The notes below the pieces were generated by a model that worked only from the letters and a program-made list of their open reading frames with translations, had not been told where the DNA came from and did not search any database. Source: CAYNFH01 sp964396385 (GTDB taxonomy: Bacteria; Armatimonadota; Chthonomonadetes; Chthonomonadales; CAJBBX01). Taken from it: a stretch of DNA of 62,188 nt. A program made the position numbers and the translations under genes. The stretch covers positions 1-62,188 of the forward strand of contig CAYNFH010000007.1 of the NCBI GenBank assembly GCA_964396385.1, given 5' to 3'. Of the stretch, positions 1 through 7,743 are shown piece after piece. How positions within the stretch are numbered: position 1 is the first letter of the stretch; every line of letters starts with the position of its first letter.

Positions 1-1
1 G

Positions 2-316
2 CTCCGCAACGCACTCGAACAGTATGTAGCTTCCATGCAAGAGTCCCTGGATTCGATCGCTCGAGCATTGCGGCCGGGTGGATATCTGTGCCTGGTGATG
101 CCGGCCTTCGATGTGGACGACAGCTCCAACTCACTGAGGAAGCATGCCGTGGAGCAGGTCCAAGCGCGGTTACCTGCAAATAGCTTAGCCAGAATCGACG
201 AGTATGTTCGTCTAGTGCCGTCGTTGAGGAGACAACATAACGCAACCTGGGCGACACTTGAGCGCGAGACAATTCATGTGTTTAGAAAGCTTGATCAATG
301 TACCGCGGCATCATAG
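2..316 (+). CDS. Class I SAM-dependent methyltransferase, C-terminal part (5' end outside window)
   Basis: The frame is open from the first bases of the window, so only the last ~104 residues are visible. They contain ARALRPGGYLCLVMP, the strand-turn typical of the later part of a Rossmann methyltransferase fold, and end with ETIHVFRKL, a tail seen in many DNA or RNA methylases. The substrate cannot be told because the SAM-binding and catalytic motifs lie upstream. The last 19 bases overlap the next gene in another frame, which suggests translational coupling. Base composition is visibly less GC-rich than the rest of the window, and codons such as TTA occur, so the pair may be acquired DNA. 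Confidence 0.6.
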   Translation, partial: LRNALEQYVASMQESLDSIARALRPGGYLCLVMPAFDVDDSSNSLRKHAVEQVQARLPANSLARIDEYVRLVPSLRRQHNATWATLERETIHVFRKLDQCTAAS

Positions 317-1503
317 TCACGGGCACTAGCGGTAGCGGGAAGTCCGCGGTCGTCGATAGTCTATGTGACTCCGATCCCTCCTTCGCGCACGTACCCGCAG
401 TCACGACTCGTGCGCAGCGTGCCGACGACCGGCCCGGCACTTACTCGTATCTCACCGGTGAGGAGTTCGCTAAGCTGGTTGGGTCTGGCCGTCTCTTGGT
501 TCAGGCGGAGTACCGCGGTGAGTCGTACGGAATCCGCCAGGCAGATGTCGATGCCATTGTAAAGAAGGGCAGGACGCCAATTCTGACTATCACACCAGAA
601 TCGGCTGCTGGGTTGGATGGTCTTGAGAATGACGACCTTAAGAAGCACCTGCTTGAACCGGCACCTGCTCGCAGACCAACGTACTTCAGCGTGTTCGTAG
701 ATGCCCCGGACGACGTACTCGACAGTCGACTTCAGGGTCGTAAATCATCGGCACCTAGGGAAGAGGTGCTCCAGCATCGATCTGAAGATCGGCGGTACAG
801 CGAGTCGTTTCTGTACTGGATCGAGAATGTTGAACTGGATACGTCGGCGGAATTGATCCGTTCACTATGGCACCACCGTGCAACCGGCGGGGTTGTTTCA
901 GCTCGTCTCATCCATCTACTGATGGGTTGCCACACCCTCCTGAAGAATGGGGAGCGTTCCAGCGTTTCAGGGGCCTCGTATGATCTCTTGCTGGGAGATG
1001 AATACTTCTACGGCGGTGAAATCTTAACACTCTCACGACAGAAACCGATCCTGACGATTGAGCCTTATGACTATGCCATTGTGACTTCACGCGAGAGTTG
1101 CGACCTTCCGCGTGACGTGTGTGGGAGGTTTGATCTGGCCGTTAGTATGTTTTGTCAGGGAATCATCCTCTCGAACGGACCACAAGTGGACCCTGGATTC
1201 AGGGGCGTGCTCTTTTGCTTGTTATTCAACACCTCTAGCAGACCGGTCCAGCTTAAGCGCGGTCAGCACTACGCCACCATAGAGTTCCACAAGCTGGTCG
1301 AACCTACGTACCGGTACGGCGGTCGTTACCGCGAGAAGTACTTGGACGTTTACCTGCCAGTAAACGCCACCTGGGGTGCGATCAACGAGCTCAAGAAAGA
1401 ACTGGAGCGGGTCAGTGAGGAGGGCCGAGGCTTGCAGGTCGTAATGCTCGCCGTATGGTCGTTGATCCTCGCACTGCTAGCAGTTTGGGTTACTGTCAAG
1501 TAG
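298..1503 (+). CDS. Guanylate-kinase-like domain fused to dCTP deaminase/dUTPase-fold domain with C-terminal membrane helix
   Basis: 401 residues. Residues 1-195 look like a guanylate kinase: P-loop GTSGSGKS (9-16), TTRAQRADDRPG (36-47) and the EYRGESYGI region (71-79). Residues ~220-335 match the trimeric dCTP deaminase/dUTPase fold: SGASYDL (224-230), GRFDLAV (276-282), VDPGFRG (297-303) and LLFN (308-311). A short helix (358-376) leads into one hydrophobic segment (380-400), probably a membrane anchor. By-eye alignment with E. coli Dcd places Leu308 where the catalytic Glu138 sits and Val282 where Arg115 sits, so deaminase activity looks doubtful and a nucleotide-binding or sensing role is possible. 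It overlaps the methyltransferase by 19 bases. A nucleotide-targeting defence protein is my inference. Confidence 0.7.
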   Translation: MYRGIIVTGTSGSGKSAVVDSLCDSDPSFAHVPAVTTRAQRADDRPGTYSYLTGEEFAKLVGSGRLLVQAEYRGESYGIRQADVDAIVKKGRTPILTITPESAAGLDGLENDDLKKHLLEPAPARRPTYFSVFVDAPDDVLDSRLQGRKSSAPREEVLQHRSEDRRYSESFLYWIENVELDTSAELIRSLWHHRATGGVVSARLIHLLMGCHTLLKNGERSSVSGASYDLLLGDEYFYGGEILTLSRQKPILTIEPYDYAIVTSRESCDLPRDVCGRFDLAVSMFCQGIILSNGPQVDPGFRGVLFCLLFNTSSRPVQLKRGQHYATIEFHKLVEPTYRYGGRYREKYLDVYLPVNATWGAINELKKELERVSEEGRGLQVVMLAVWSLILALLAVWVTVK

Positions 1504-1504
1504 T

Positions 1505-2839
1505 TCATCTTAGCTTCTCCAAGCCGGTCTGGGGCACATACAGATATGCATCCCTCAGAGTCTCGTGAATCCGTGGTTCCCAGCGGAGGCCGCCCGTGAT
1601 GAGGGCGGAGCCGTCCGGGAGCGCGACAGCGGCGTGCTCGTGGCGGGATGCGGGCAGCGGCGCCGCGGGGGAGAACGTGTTGGTCACCGGGTCGAACAGG
1701 TCCGCGGAGACCACCGTACTCCCTTTCTGAGAGCTCCAACCTCCCACCACTAGCACCCGTCCATCGGCCAGGAGCGTCGCGCTGTGGTCCATACGCCCGT
1801 CCGACATCCGTGACGCCAGTTCGGTGAACCTGCCCTGGACGGGATTATACAGCTCCGCCGTATCCAGCGTCTTCCCCTGTGCGGAGCTGTAGCCCCCCGT
1901 CAGCAGCACCGAACCGCTCTTGAGGACCGTTGCCGTGTGCCGGAACCGGTCCGCCGTCATGGAGGGGCCGGGCGACCACCGCTGGGTGCCCGGGTTATAC
2001 CACTCCGTCGAGCGGAGGGAGACGTCTCTTAGAGTGCGGCCCCCGGCGACGAGCACGCGGCCCCCGATCAGCGTTGCGGTGTGGCCGAACCGGGCCGTAC
2101 GCATGGGGGCCGTGACGAGGAAGCGGCCGAGGGAGGGGTCGTACAGCTCGGCGGAAGCCAGGATTCGGTTGTTACTGAAGCCGCCGGCCAGGAGCGCCCC
2201 TCCGCCGGGAAGTGCCGTCGCGGTATACACCTCCCGCCGGTCCCGCATGGTGTCCGCGGTGACCCACGCGTTCAGCCGTGGTAGAAACAACTCGCATGGG
2301 CGTGTGGTACGGCCGAACTCATCCTCATCCTCTTCCAGGAGCTCTACGCGGGGCAGGGGAGGCCGCATCCGCGGCCGATCGTCCTCCTGGTCCTGCCGGT
2401 AACCGCCCGCTGCCAGCAGGCATCCGTCCTTCAGGAGCAGCGCCGAGAAGAAGGAGCGGCCGTCCTTCATCCGCTCGTCCGGGTAGAAGCGGCCAGTGGC
2501 GGGATCGAACCACTCGGCTGTCGCCGTCGTGTCCCCCTCGGGTCGCGTCCTGCCGCCTACGACGAGGACATGCGGCCCGAGCCATGTCTGGACCACCACC
2601 ATGGAGTGAGCGTCCCGCGCGCCCGTCATCGGCCCCAGCGGCTTCCAGCTCCCTTGCGCGCCACCGTGGATTGGCAAGAGAAGGAGCGCGGTGGGAAGCA
2701 GGCGGCGGAAGAGAGATTGGGTGAGGGGGTGAGGGGGTGCGGGGGTGAGATGTGCACAATGACTCAGAATCGCGCTAAAGCCACATGATGGTAGATGGCA
2801 CAAACAGACAGGATGCGCGGTTCTTGTCACCCCCTTCAC
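1505..2839 (-). CDS. Secreted kelch-repeat (galactose oxidase-like beta-propeller) protein
   Basis: 444 residues if read from the GTG inside the upstream repeat. A hydrophobic signal segment lies at residues 47-57 and ends near GGAQG. About seven kelch blades follow, each ending in a Gly-Gly motif: VLVVGG, LLAAGG, ALLAGG, VLVAGG, VLLTGG, VLVVGG, ALITGG. The family folds as a beta-propeller, often for carbohydrate or protein binding; no catalytic domain is visible. The residues before the signal segment (about 31-42) are repeat-derived (HLTPAPPHPLTQ), so the original start is lost or unclear, and secretion may depend on an internal non-ATG start. It ends one base from the stop of the opposing gene at 1503. 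Confidence 0.65.
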   Translation of the reverse strand: MKGVTRTAHPVCLCHLPSCGFSAILSHCAHLTPAPPHPLTQSLFRRLLPTALLLLPIHGGAQGSWKPLGPMTGARDAHSMVVVQTWLGPHVLVVGGRTRPEGDTTATAEWFDPATGRFYPDERMKDGRSFFSALLLKDGCLLAAGGYRQDQEDDRPRMRPPLPRVELLEEDEDEFGRTTRPCELFLPRLNAWVTADTMRDRREVYTATALPGGGALLAGGFSNNRILASAELYDPSLGRFLVTAPMRTARFGHTATLIGGRVLVAGGRTLRDVSLRSTEWYNPGTQRWSPGPSMTADRFRHTATVLKSGSVLLTGGYSSAQGKTLDTAELYNPVQGRFTELASRMSDGRMDHSATLLADGRVLVVGGWSSQKGSTVVSADLFDPVTNTFSPAAPLPASRHEHAAVALPDGSALITGGLRWEPRIHETLRDAYLYVPQTGLEKLR

Positions 2840-2855
2840 CCCCTCACCCCCTCAC
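2721..2855. repeat. Inverted pair of 8-bp tandem arrays (GGGGTGAG units)
   Basis: The left arm at 2721-2749 is built of GTGAGGGG units and the right arm at 2828-2855 is its reverse complement, with a ~78 bp loop. The right arm supplies the TGA stop of the M15 peptidase gene (2852-2854) and the GTG start of the kelch frame. Confidence 0.85.
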
Positions 2856-3631
2856 GTCTTGTCAAAGTGCTGCCAGTCTTTGCCGTGCTGGAAGAAGCCA
2901 CCCCAGCGCCAGCCGCGCTTGCGAAAGGCGCGTACCACTGGCCCGCCCGCCGTGATTACACCGGGCAGGCCGGGGCGGTAGCGGGATCCTGGCGGCTCGT
3001 GCAGGTCCGGGCGGATGTAAGGGTTGAACAGCGGGTTGATGTCGATGGCATGACCGGTGGCATGCTTGGAGAGTTTGCTCATGCCGGGCACGCGGCGGTA
3101 GTTGAAGCCAGACGTGTTGTTGGCGAGCATCGAGGCCTCGTCGGACCAGCCGTACCGCGCCACGGGTATCGCGCGAGCAATCGGGAAGCCGGAAGCCTCG
3201 ATATCTCGGAAGATCTCCTCCACCTCCGGCACCAATTCCCGGGCGACGACAATCTGACCGCGATGACGCCGGCCGTCGAATCCGCGGTACTCCACCTCCG
3301 CCTGCGCCAGATTCGAACGGATGTGGTCCGGGATGTCAATGCCGTCCAGCGCCCGATCCAGCGTCATATCGCTGTCGATCACGACGGAGGACTCAATCAC
3401 GCGACGGGCGGGCGAGGCCGCTGAGGCGTTCCGATTCACGAGCTGATCGAGGCTCGTGCGGCCGGAGGGGTGAGCGGGCAACGGTCTGGTTGGAGGCCGG
3501 ATAGTTACGGTCGAGCCCATCCCGGGATCCGCGGCACGCGGATGGGTGGAGTGCCGGAATCTCGCAATAAGTACCCCGGCCGCAACCAGGAGGGCTACCA
3601 GCGCTGCCAGGCGGCCCAGAGTAGCTCGCAT
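2852..3631 (-). CDS. M15-family zinc D-Ala-D-Ala/L-Ala-D-Glu peptidase-like protein, membrane-anchored or secreted
   Basis: 259 residues. An N-terminal hydrophobic segment (7-23) is followed by a Pro-rich linker and a C-terminal peptidase domain. The metal-site motifs of M15 peptidases are present: SKHATGHAID (His190, Asp197) and DWQHF (His255). The family cleaves peptidoglycan stem peptides outside the cytoplasmic membrane, so a cell-wall remodelling role is expected. The stop codon lies exactly where a GTGAGGGG repeat arm begins. No clear Shine-Dalgarno is seen before the ATG. Confidence 0.75.
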   Translation of the reverse strand: MRATLGRLAALVALLVAAGVLIARFRHSTHPRAADPGMGSTVTIRPPTRPLPAHPSGRTSLDQLVNRNASAASPARRVIESSVVIDSDMTLDRALDGIDIPDHIRSNLAQAEVEYRGFDGRRHRGQIVVARELVPEVEEIFRDIEASGFPIARAIPVARYGWSDEASMLANNTSGFNYRRVPGMSKLSKHATGHAIDINPLFNPYIRPDLHEPPGSRYRPGLPGVITAGGPVVRAFRKRGWRWGGFFQHGKDWQHFDKT

Positions 3632-3654
3632 CCGGTGAATCGATTCCCCGCTAA

Positions 3655-3711
3655 GAAAGTTTCAGGCCCTAAACTTTCATAGGGCACACCGCTATGAAAG
3701 TCTACTTTCAT
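3655..3711. promoter_or_regulatory. Two AT-rich hairpins (terminator or operator candidates)
   Basis: GAAAGTTT (3655-3662) pairs with AAACTTTC (3671-3678), and ATGAAAGT (3694-3701) pairs with ACTTTCAT (3704-3711). They lie between the end of the GH30-like gene and the start of the M15 gene, both on the minus strand. They could end the upstream transcript or act as an operator for M15; the repeated ATGAAAGT word favours protein binding. Confidence 0.4.
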
Positions 3712-3727
3712 TAAGTACTCCGTAGTC

Positions 3728-5563
3728 TCAACTGCCCAAAACGGTTACTACGGACCGCGCGGGGAGCAGGACGCTTAGGCGACCGGAGCGGTCGGTGCGG
3801 GGGCGGGTGCGCAGGGACTGAGCGGCGGCCGTGCTGGTGAGGATAGCCACCGGCATGTTGGCCGGAAGACCGGAGACAGTCGCGCGCCCGGCGCCAACGG
3901 GGTTTACGAGGAGCAGGGAGAACCGGCGCGATCCGGGGCCGGAAGAGGCGAGGACCTTAAGGTCGTCGCGGTCCGAATCCGCCGCCGTGATCCGGGACCC
4001 GGGCGGCAGCGCATCCTCCATCTGCTTCATCACGCGCCAGACAGGGTACGGGTTCGTTCCGTCGGAGGTCGTCAGCGGGTAGTCGTCCTCGTACGTCCAG
4101 TAGTCCATGAGCGACGCGCCCGTGAGGCCGATCGTCTTCGCATAGGCCAGCGCGGTGCGCAGCGCATTCTCCCAGGTGCCCCACGGGTTCGGCCGCTGCC
4201 AGAGGCCGGCGTCATGCCCCGCCTCCGTACACCAGACCGGCTTATGGTACCGCCGGCCCATAGCGGCAATCTCCGCGTAGCGGGCGTCCGCGGCGCCCAG
4301 AGCGTCCCAGCAGTGGAACGCCAGCGGCCCGAGGTACGCGGCGATGGAGCGGTCCTCCAGCAGCGGGCGGGCGTAGGCCGGAAACGGCGCGCCGCTGGTG
4401 GTATCGCCCACCAGGAAGCGGGTCTTGAGACCCATGGCGTGCCAGCGCGGCCCCGCCTGGCGGATGAATGCATCGATCTGAGCCGGCGTGAACCGGAAGT
4501 TCACGCCGTAGTCCGCCTCGTTGAAGGAGAAGTTGTCTACCGTCGCCCCGTACCTGTCCCGTGCAGTCACAAGAAACCGGCCGATTGCCTCGATACAATC
4601 GCCGTACCGCTCCAGCGGCAGCGTTCGACTCTCCTGCTCTTGCTTGCCGGGCAGCATCCAGAGCGGCCCCTCCCACACGGAACCGACCATCGGAATGTGG
4701 TGACGGGCCATGTACTGCATCTGGAGCAGGGCGGCGTGGGCGGGACCTTCGTCCTTGTAGACGCCGGGCTGCGGCGTCCAGAAGTTGAGGGGGATGCCGA
4801 TGCGGGCGTGGACGACGCGGAGGTGGTCCAGGTTGTACCGGGCGACCGGGTCCAACGGCGCCATTGCCCCGTAGCGCGGCTTGGTGAAGTCGCCGCCGAA
4901 GCCCATTATCGTCTGGCGGGTATCGCCCCGGTGGACGGCGACGCGGGCGTCCCCGAGCCTGTTCTGTTCCGCCGCCTGCTCAACCAGCGCTTCTACGGTG
5001 CGGCTGCTGTCGTAGTCCACCACGGAGAGACCGCCTACCTCTACCGTCTGCGGTCCGAAGGCAAACCGCAAGGAGACCATAGCCTCGCCGGGCCGGTACG
5101 ATTCTGCCGCTGCGAAGGGAACAAGCACGTGCCTCCAGACCTGAGGATCTCGGGCTGTAGTGACGCCCTGTGCCACGGACTTGGTCCAGGGGCCCACGCT
5201 CTTCTCGAAGAGGAACATGATCTGGGCGGGATCCCGGCGGTTGGCCGAATCGCCCCGCACGTAGAAGGAGGCCAGCATCGCATCACCCTTCCCAACCGCC
5301 GTGGCGATGGGCATGGTGAGCTGGGTGACGTTCGTGTCCGGCGCATTCCCGCGGATAGTAACGCGCAGCGCACGCGTGAAGGCAGGTCCGGTTACCGGCA
5401 CGACTTCCGCGCTCGCGTTGGTTCGCTCCAGTCCACCTACCGGCTTCGTGAGCAGCGCATCCGCTGGCAATACAGAAACGCCTTCCGGGCGGGTCCGAGG
5501 CAGAGCAGCTCCTGCAAGCGTTGCCGCAACGGATACGATGAACCACCAGGCATGACTCCTCAC
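3728..5563 (-). CDS. Secreted GH30-like O-glycosyl hydrolase
   Basis: 611 residues starting at GTG, with GGAGG about 10 bases upstream. A signal peptide covers about residues 1-20, and a beta-rich N-terminal module (~40-190) resembles a carbohydrate-binding jelly roll. The TIM-barrel domain begins near QTIMGFGGDF (217-226). The likely acid/base is Glu349 in NFSFNEADYG and the likely nucleophile Glu447 in VWCTEAGHD, as in clan GH-A enzymes. A C-terminal beta domain follows. GH30 enzymes act on glucosylceramide, xylan or related beta-glycosides; the substrate cannot be assigned here. Confidence 0.7.
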   Translation of the reverse strand: MRSHAWWFIVSVAATLAGAALPRTRPEGVSVLPADALLTKPVGGLERTNASAEVVPVTGPAFTRALRVTIRGNAPDTNVTQLTMPIATAVGKGDAMLASFYVRGDSANRRDPAQIMFLFEKSVGPWTKSVAQGVTTARDPQVWRHVLVPFAAAESYRPGEAMVSLRFAFGPQTVEVGGLSVVDYDSSRTVEALVEQAAEQNRLGDARVAVHRGDTRQTIMGFGGDFTKPRYGAMAPLDPVARYNLDHLRVVHARIGIPLNFWTPQPGVYKDEGPAHAALLQMQYMARHHIPMVGSVWEGPLWMLPGKQEQESRTLPLERYGDCIEAIGRFLVTARDRYGATVDNFSFNEADYGVNFRFTPAQIDAFIRQAGPRWHAMGLKTRFLVGDTTSGAPFPAYARPLLEDRSIAAYLGPLAFHCWDALGAADARYAEIAAMGRRYHKPVWCTEAGHDAGLWQRPNPWGTWENALRTALAYAKTIGLTGASLMDYWTYEDDYPLTTSDGTNPYPVWRVMKQMEDALPPGSRITAADSDRDDLKVLASSGPGSRRFSLLLVNPVGAGRATVSGLPANMPVAILTSTAAAQSLRTRPRTDRSGRLSVLLPARSVVTVLGS

Positions 5564-5611
5564 TAATCTCTAGCCTCCATAGGTCCTCTACCTGGGACAT
5601 TCGGAACTGCT

Positions 5612-5644
5612 GGAACCCCGAATCCCGAACCCCAAACCCCAACC
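5612..5644. repeat. Single tandem array of GAACCCC-type units
   Basis: Four to five imperfect 7-8 bp units (GAACCCCGAATCCCGAACCC and continuation) lie in the divergent gap between the GH30-like gene and the DUF6785-type gene. No second arm is visible. Confidence 0.6.
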
Positions 5645-5676
5645 GTCATCCCAGCCCGGCAGGTACTATGTAGCTG

Positions 5677-7716
5677 GTGTCGCCCATGTCCGTTCCCGAG
5701 CGCGTTCCAGAGCCCCAGCCTGAGCCGACCCCGGAGTCCGCCCGCCGGGCATCCGGCGTTACGCTGCGCGCGCTGATCCTCGGCATCGTGCTCACCGGCG
5801 TGGCCGACCTCTGGCTGCACTGGGCGGAGCTGGTGCTTGGGGAGCGGGGCCACACGGCGCTGGCCAATACCAGCATCCCGGTGGGGCCGTTCAACATCCT
5901 GTTCCTCCTCGTAGTCATCAACATCCTCTTGACGCGCGTGCTCCGTCCGCTGGCGTTCAGTCAGGCAGAGCTGCTGGTCATCTACACCATGATGACCGTC
6001 TCCACGGTCATCTCTTCCTCCGGCGGCATCCACTTCATCGTACCCACCATCACCGCGGCATTCTGGTACGCGGACTCCAGCAACGGATGGGCCGGTCTCT
6101 TCCACCAGTACGTTCCGGATTGGCTGGCCCAGAAGAATCGCGCCGCGCTATACGGTTTCTATGTGGGGCACAGCCGGGTCCACTGGAGCGAGTGGCTGCG
6201 GCCGTTGGGGGCGTGGATAGGGTTCCTCATCGTCTTCACGCTGGCAACGCTATGCATTGTCGCCATCCTGCGGCGGCGGTGGATTGACCGGGAGCGCCTC
6301 GCGTTCCCCACGGTCGCGGTGCCGGTCGAGCTGATGCGGTCCGGCCCGTCGCTCCTGCGCAACCGGCTGCTCTGGCTCGGCTTTGCGCTGGTCTTCTGCG
6401 TGGACGTGATGAACACGATCCACCTGAACGTTCCGACCGTGCCGTACATCCCCACGCGGACTGCGGATCAGCCGGACCTGGGGAACATTCTGAACACTCC
6501 GCCGTGGAACGCCATCGGCTACACGCCGATCTCCTTTTATCCATTCGTCGTTGGAATAGCCTACCTGCTCTCCGTAGATATGACGTTTAGCTGCTGGTTC
6601 TTCTGGCTGGTCACCAAGGTGGAGGCCGTGGCCGGATCGGCGGCGGGTTTCACGGCGGGAGCGACCGGAGGAGGGCAGGCCCAGTGGCCCTACATCGGGC
6701 ACCAGGGTGCGGGCGCCTTTCTCGGGTTGACACTGGTGGGCCTCTATCTCTCGCGCGGCTACCTGGCGGAGGTCTGGCGTGTCGCGTGGAACCGAGGTAG
6801 CCGACTCTCGAAGACCACTCACGACTCACGACTCACGACTCACGACTCAGATGAGCCCATGCCTTACCGTGTGGCGCTCCTGGGGTTGCTGGTCTGCCTG
6901 GTCGTGATGGTGGGATGGTGCATGGCGGCCGGGATGCGGGCCATCGTGGCGGTAGCGCTCATCGTGCTGGCCCTGCTGTACATGATTGCGGCTGCCCGCA
7001 TTCGGGCCGAGACCGGAAACGCCTGGCTGGTGGGACCGGACGTAGACGCGTACAAAGTCATGACCACCACCTTCGGCACCACGGTCTACACGCCCGCGGA
7101 CCTGACGGTACTGGCCTACGTCCGCAATGCCATTGCCAGCTATGATCTGCGCTGCATCTCCATGCCGAACCAATTCGACGCCTACAAGATGGCGGACGCG
7201 CTGCAGACCGACAGACGGCGGCTGACGTGGGCGCTGGTTTTGGCTATCGTGGTGGGCATCGTGATATCCTTTGCCATCGCGCTGATGATCTGGCACGCCT
7301 TTGGGGCAGGCGCCCGCACGGATCGCTGGCGCACCTACATGGGGCGGGAGCCGTTCGACCAGCTCGCGGATGCCCTCAAGACTCCCGTCAAGCCGGACAC
7401 CTCAGGGACCATCGCCATTGGGGCCGGATTCACCATCACTGCGGCGCTGATGCTGCTTCGGACGCGGCTCACTTGGTGGGTGTTCCATCCCGTGGGGTAC
7501 GCCATGGCGAACACGGAGACCATGAATTCCGTATGGCTGCCGTTCTTCATTGCCTGGGTGGTGAAGGTGTTTGTGCTGCGGTACGGCGGAATGCGTCTCT
7601 ACAAAGCCTCGCTGCCCTTCTTCTACGGCCTGATTATCGGGGACTTCCTGGCCGGGGGACTCACTACCCTGGCGGGCTGCCTGACGGGAATCAACCCGTA
7701 TCCGATCAACTGGTGA
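5677..7716 (+). CDS. DUF6785-type polytopic membrane protein
   Basis: 679 residues with about 14 hydrophobic segments from residue ~28 to the C-terminus, an integral inner-membrane protein. The overall pattern and motifs such as PVGPFNILFL and TLAGCLTGINPYPINW fit the DUF6785/DUF6784 transporter-like proteins of Armatimonadota and Planctomycetota, which resemble oligopeptide transporters but have no proven substrate. Start is GTG 5677 or ATG 5686. Residues ~380-392 (THDSRLTTHDSDE) are an in-frame array of ACTCACG heptamers sitting in a loop before a membrane helix. The downstream secreted protein at 7744 may be co-transcribed. Confidence 0.65.
   Translation: MSPMSVPERVPEPQPEPTPESARRASGVTLRALILGIVLTGVADLWLHWAELVLGERGHTALANTSIPVGPFNILFLLVVINILLTRVLRPLAFSQAELLVIYTMMTVSTVISSSGGIHFIVPTITAAFWYADSSNGWAGLFHQYVPDWLAQKNRAALYGFYVGHSRVHWSEWLRPLGAWIGFLIVFTLATLCIVAILRRRWIDRERLAFPTVAVPVELMRSGPSLLRNRLLWLGFALVFCVDVMNTIHLNVPTVPYIPTRTADQPDLGNILNTPPWNAIGYTPISFYPFVVGIAYLLSVDMTFSCWFFWLVTKVEAVAGSAAGFTAGATGGGQAQWPYIGHQGAGAFLGLTLVGLYLSRGYLAEVWRVAWNRGSRLSKTTHDSRLTTHDSDEPMPYRVALLGLLVCLVVMVGWCMAAGMRAIVAVALIVLALLYMIAAARIRAETGNAWLVGPDVDAYKVMTTTFGTTVYTPADLTVLAYVRNAIASYDLRCISMPNQFDAYKMADALQTDRRRLTWALVLAIVVGIVISFAIALMIWHAFGAGARTDRWRTYMGREPFDQLADALKTPVKPDTSGTIAIGAGFTITAALMLLRTRLTWWVFHPVGYAMANTETMNSVWLPFFIAWVVKVFVLRYGGMRLYKASLPFFYGLIIGDFLAGGLTTLAGCLTGINPYPINW
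6817..6850. repeat. In-frame ACTCACG heptamer array
   Basis: Nearly five perfect 7-bp units run inside the coding sequence of the DUF6785-type protein without changing frame or adding a stop. The same unit recurs at 30715-30735, 51930-51955 (reverse complement) and 62073-62102. Confidence 0.85.
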
Positions 7717-7743
7717 GGAGAGGTGAGAGGTGAGGGGTGAGGG
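7717..7743. repeat. Array of GGTGAGA/GGTGAGG units acting as leader of the next gene
   Basis: Four purine-rich 7-8 bp units fill the whole gap between two genes and end directly at ATG 7744. The GAGGGGTGAGGG part is the only possible ribosome binding site, so the repeat appears to provide it. Confidence 0.65.

Noticed and set aside
2721..2855. CRISPR array
   Set aside because: Units are 7-9 bp with no spacers and arms are inverted; no cas genes are present in the window.
4214..5566. Plus-strand open frame (450 codons)
   Set aside because: Antisense to the GH30-like gene; no domain features.
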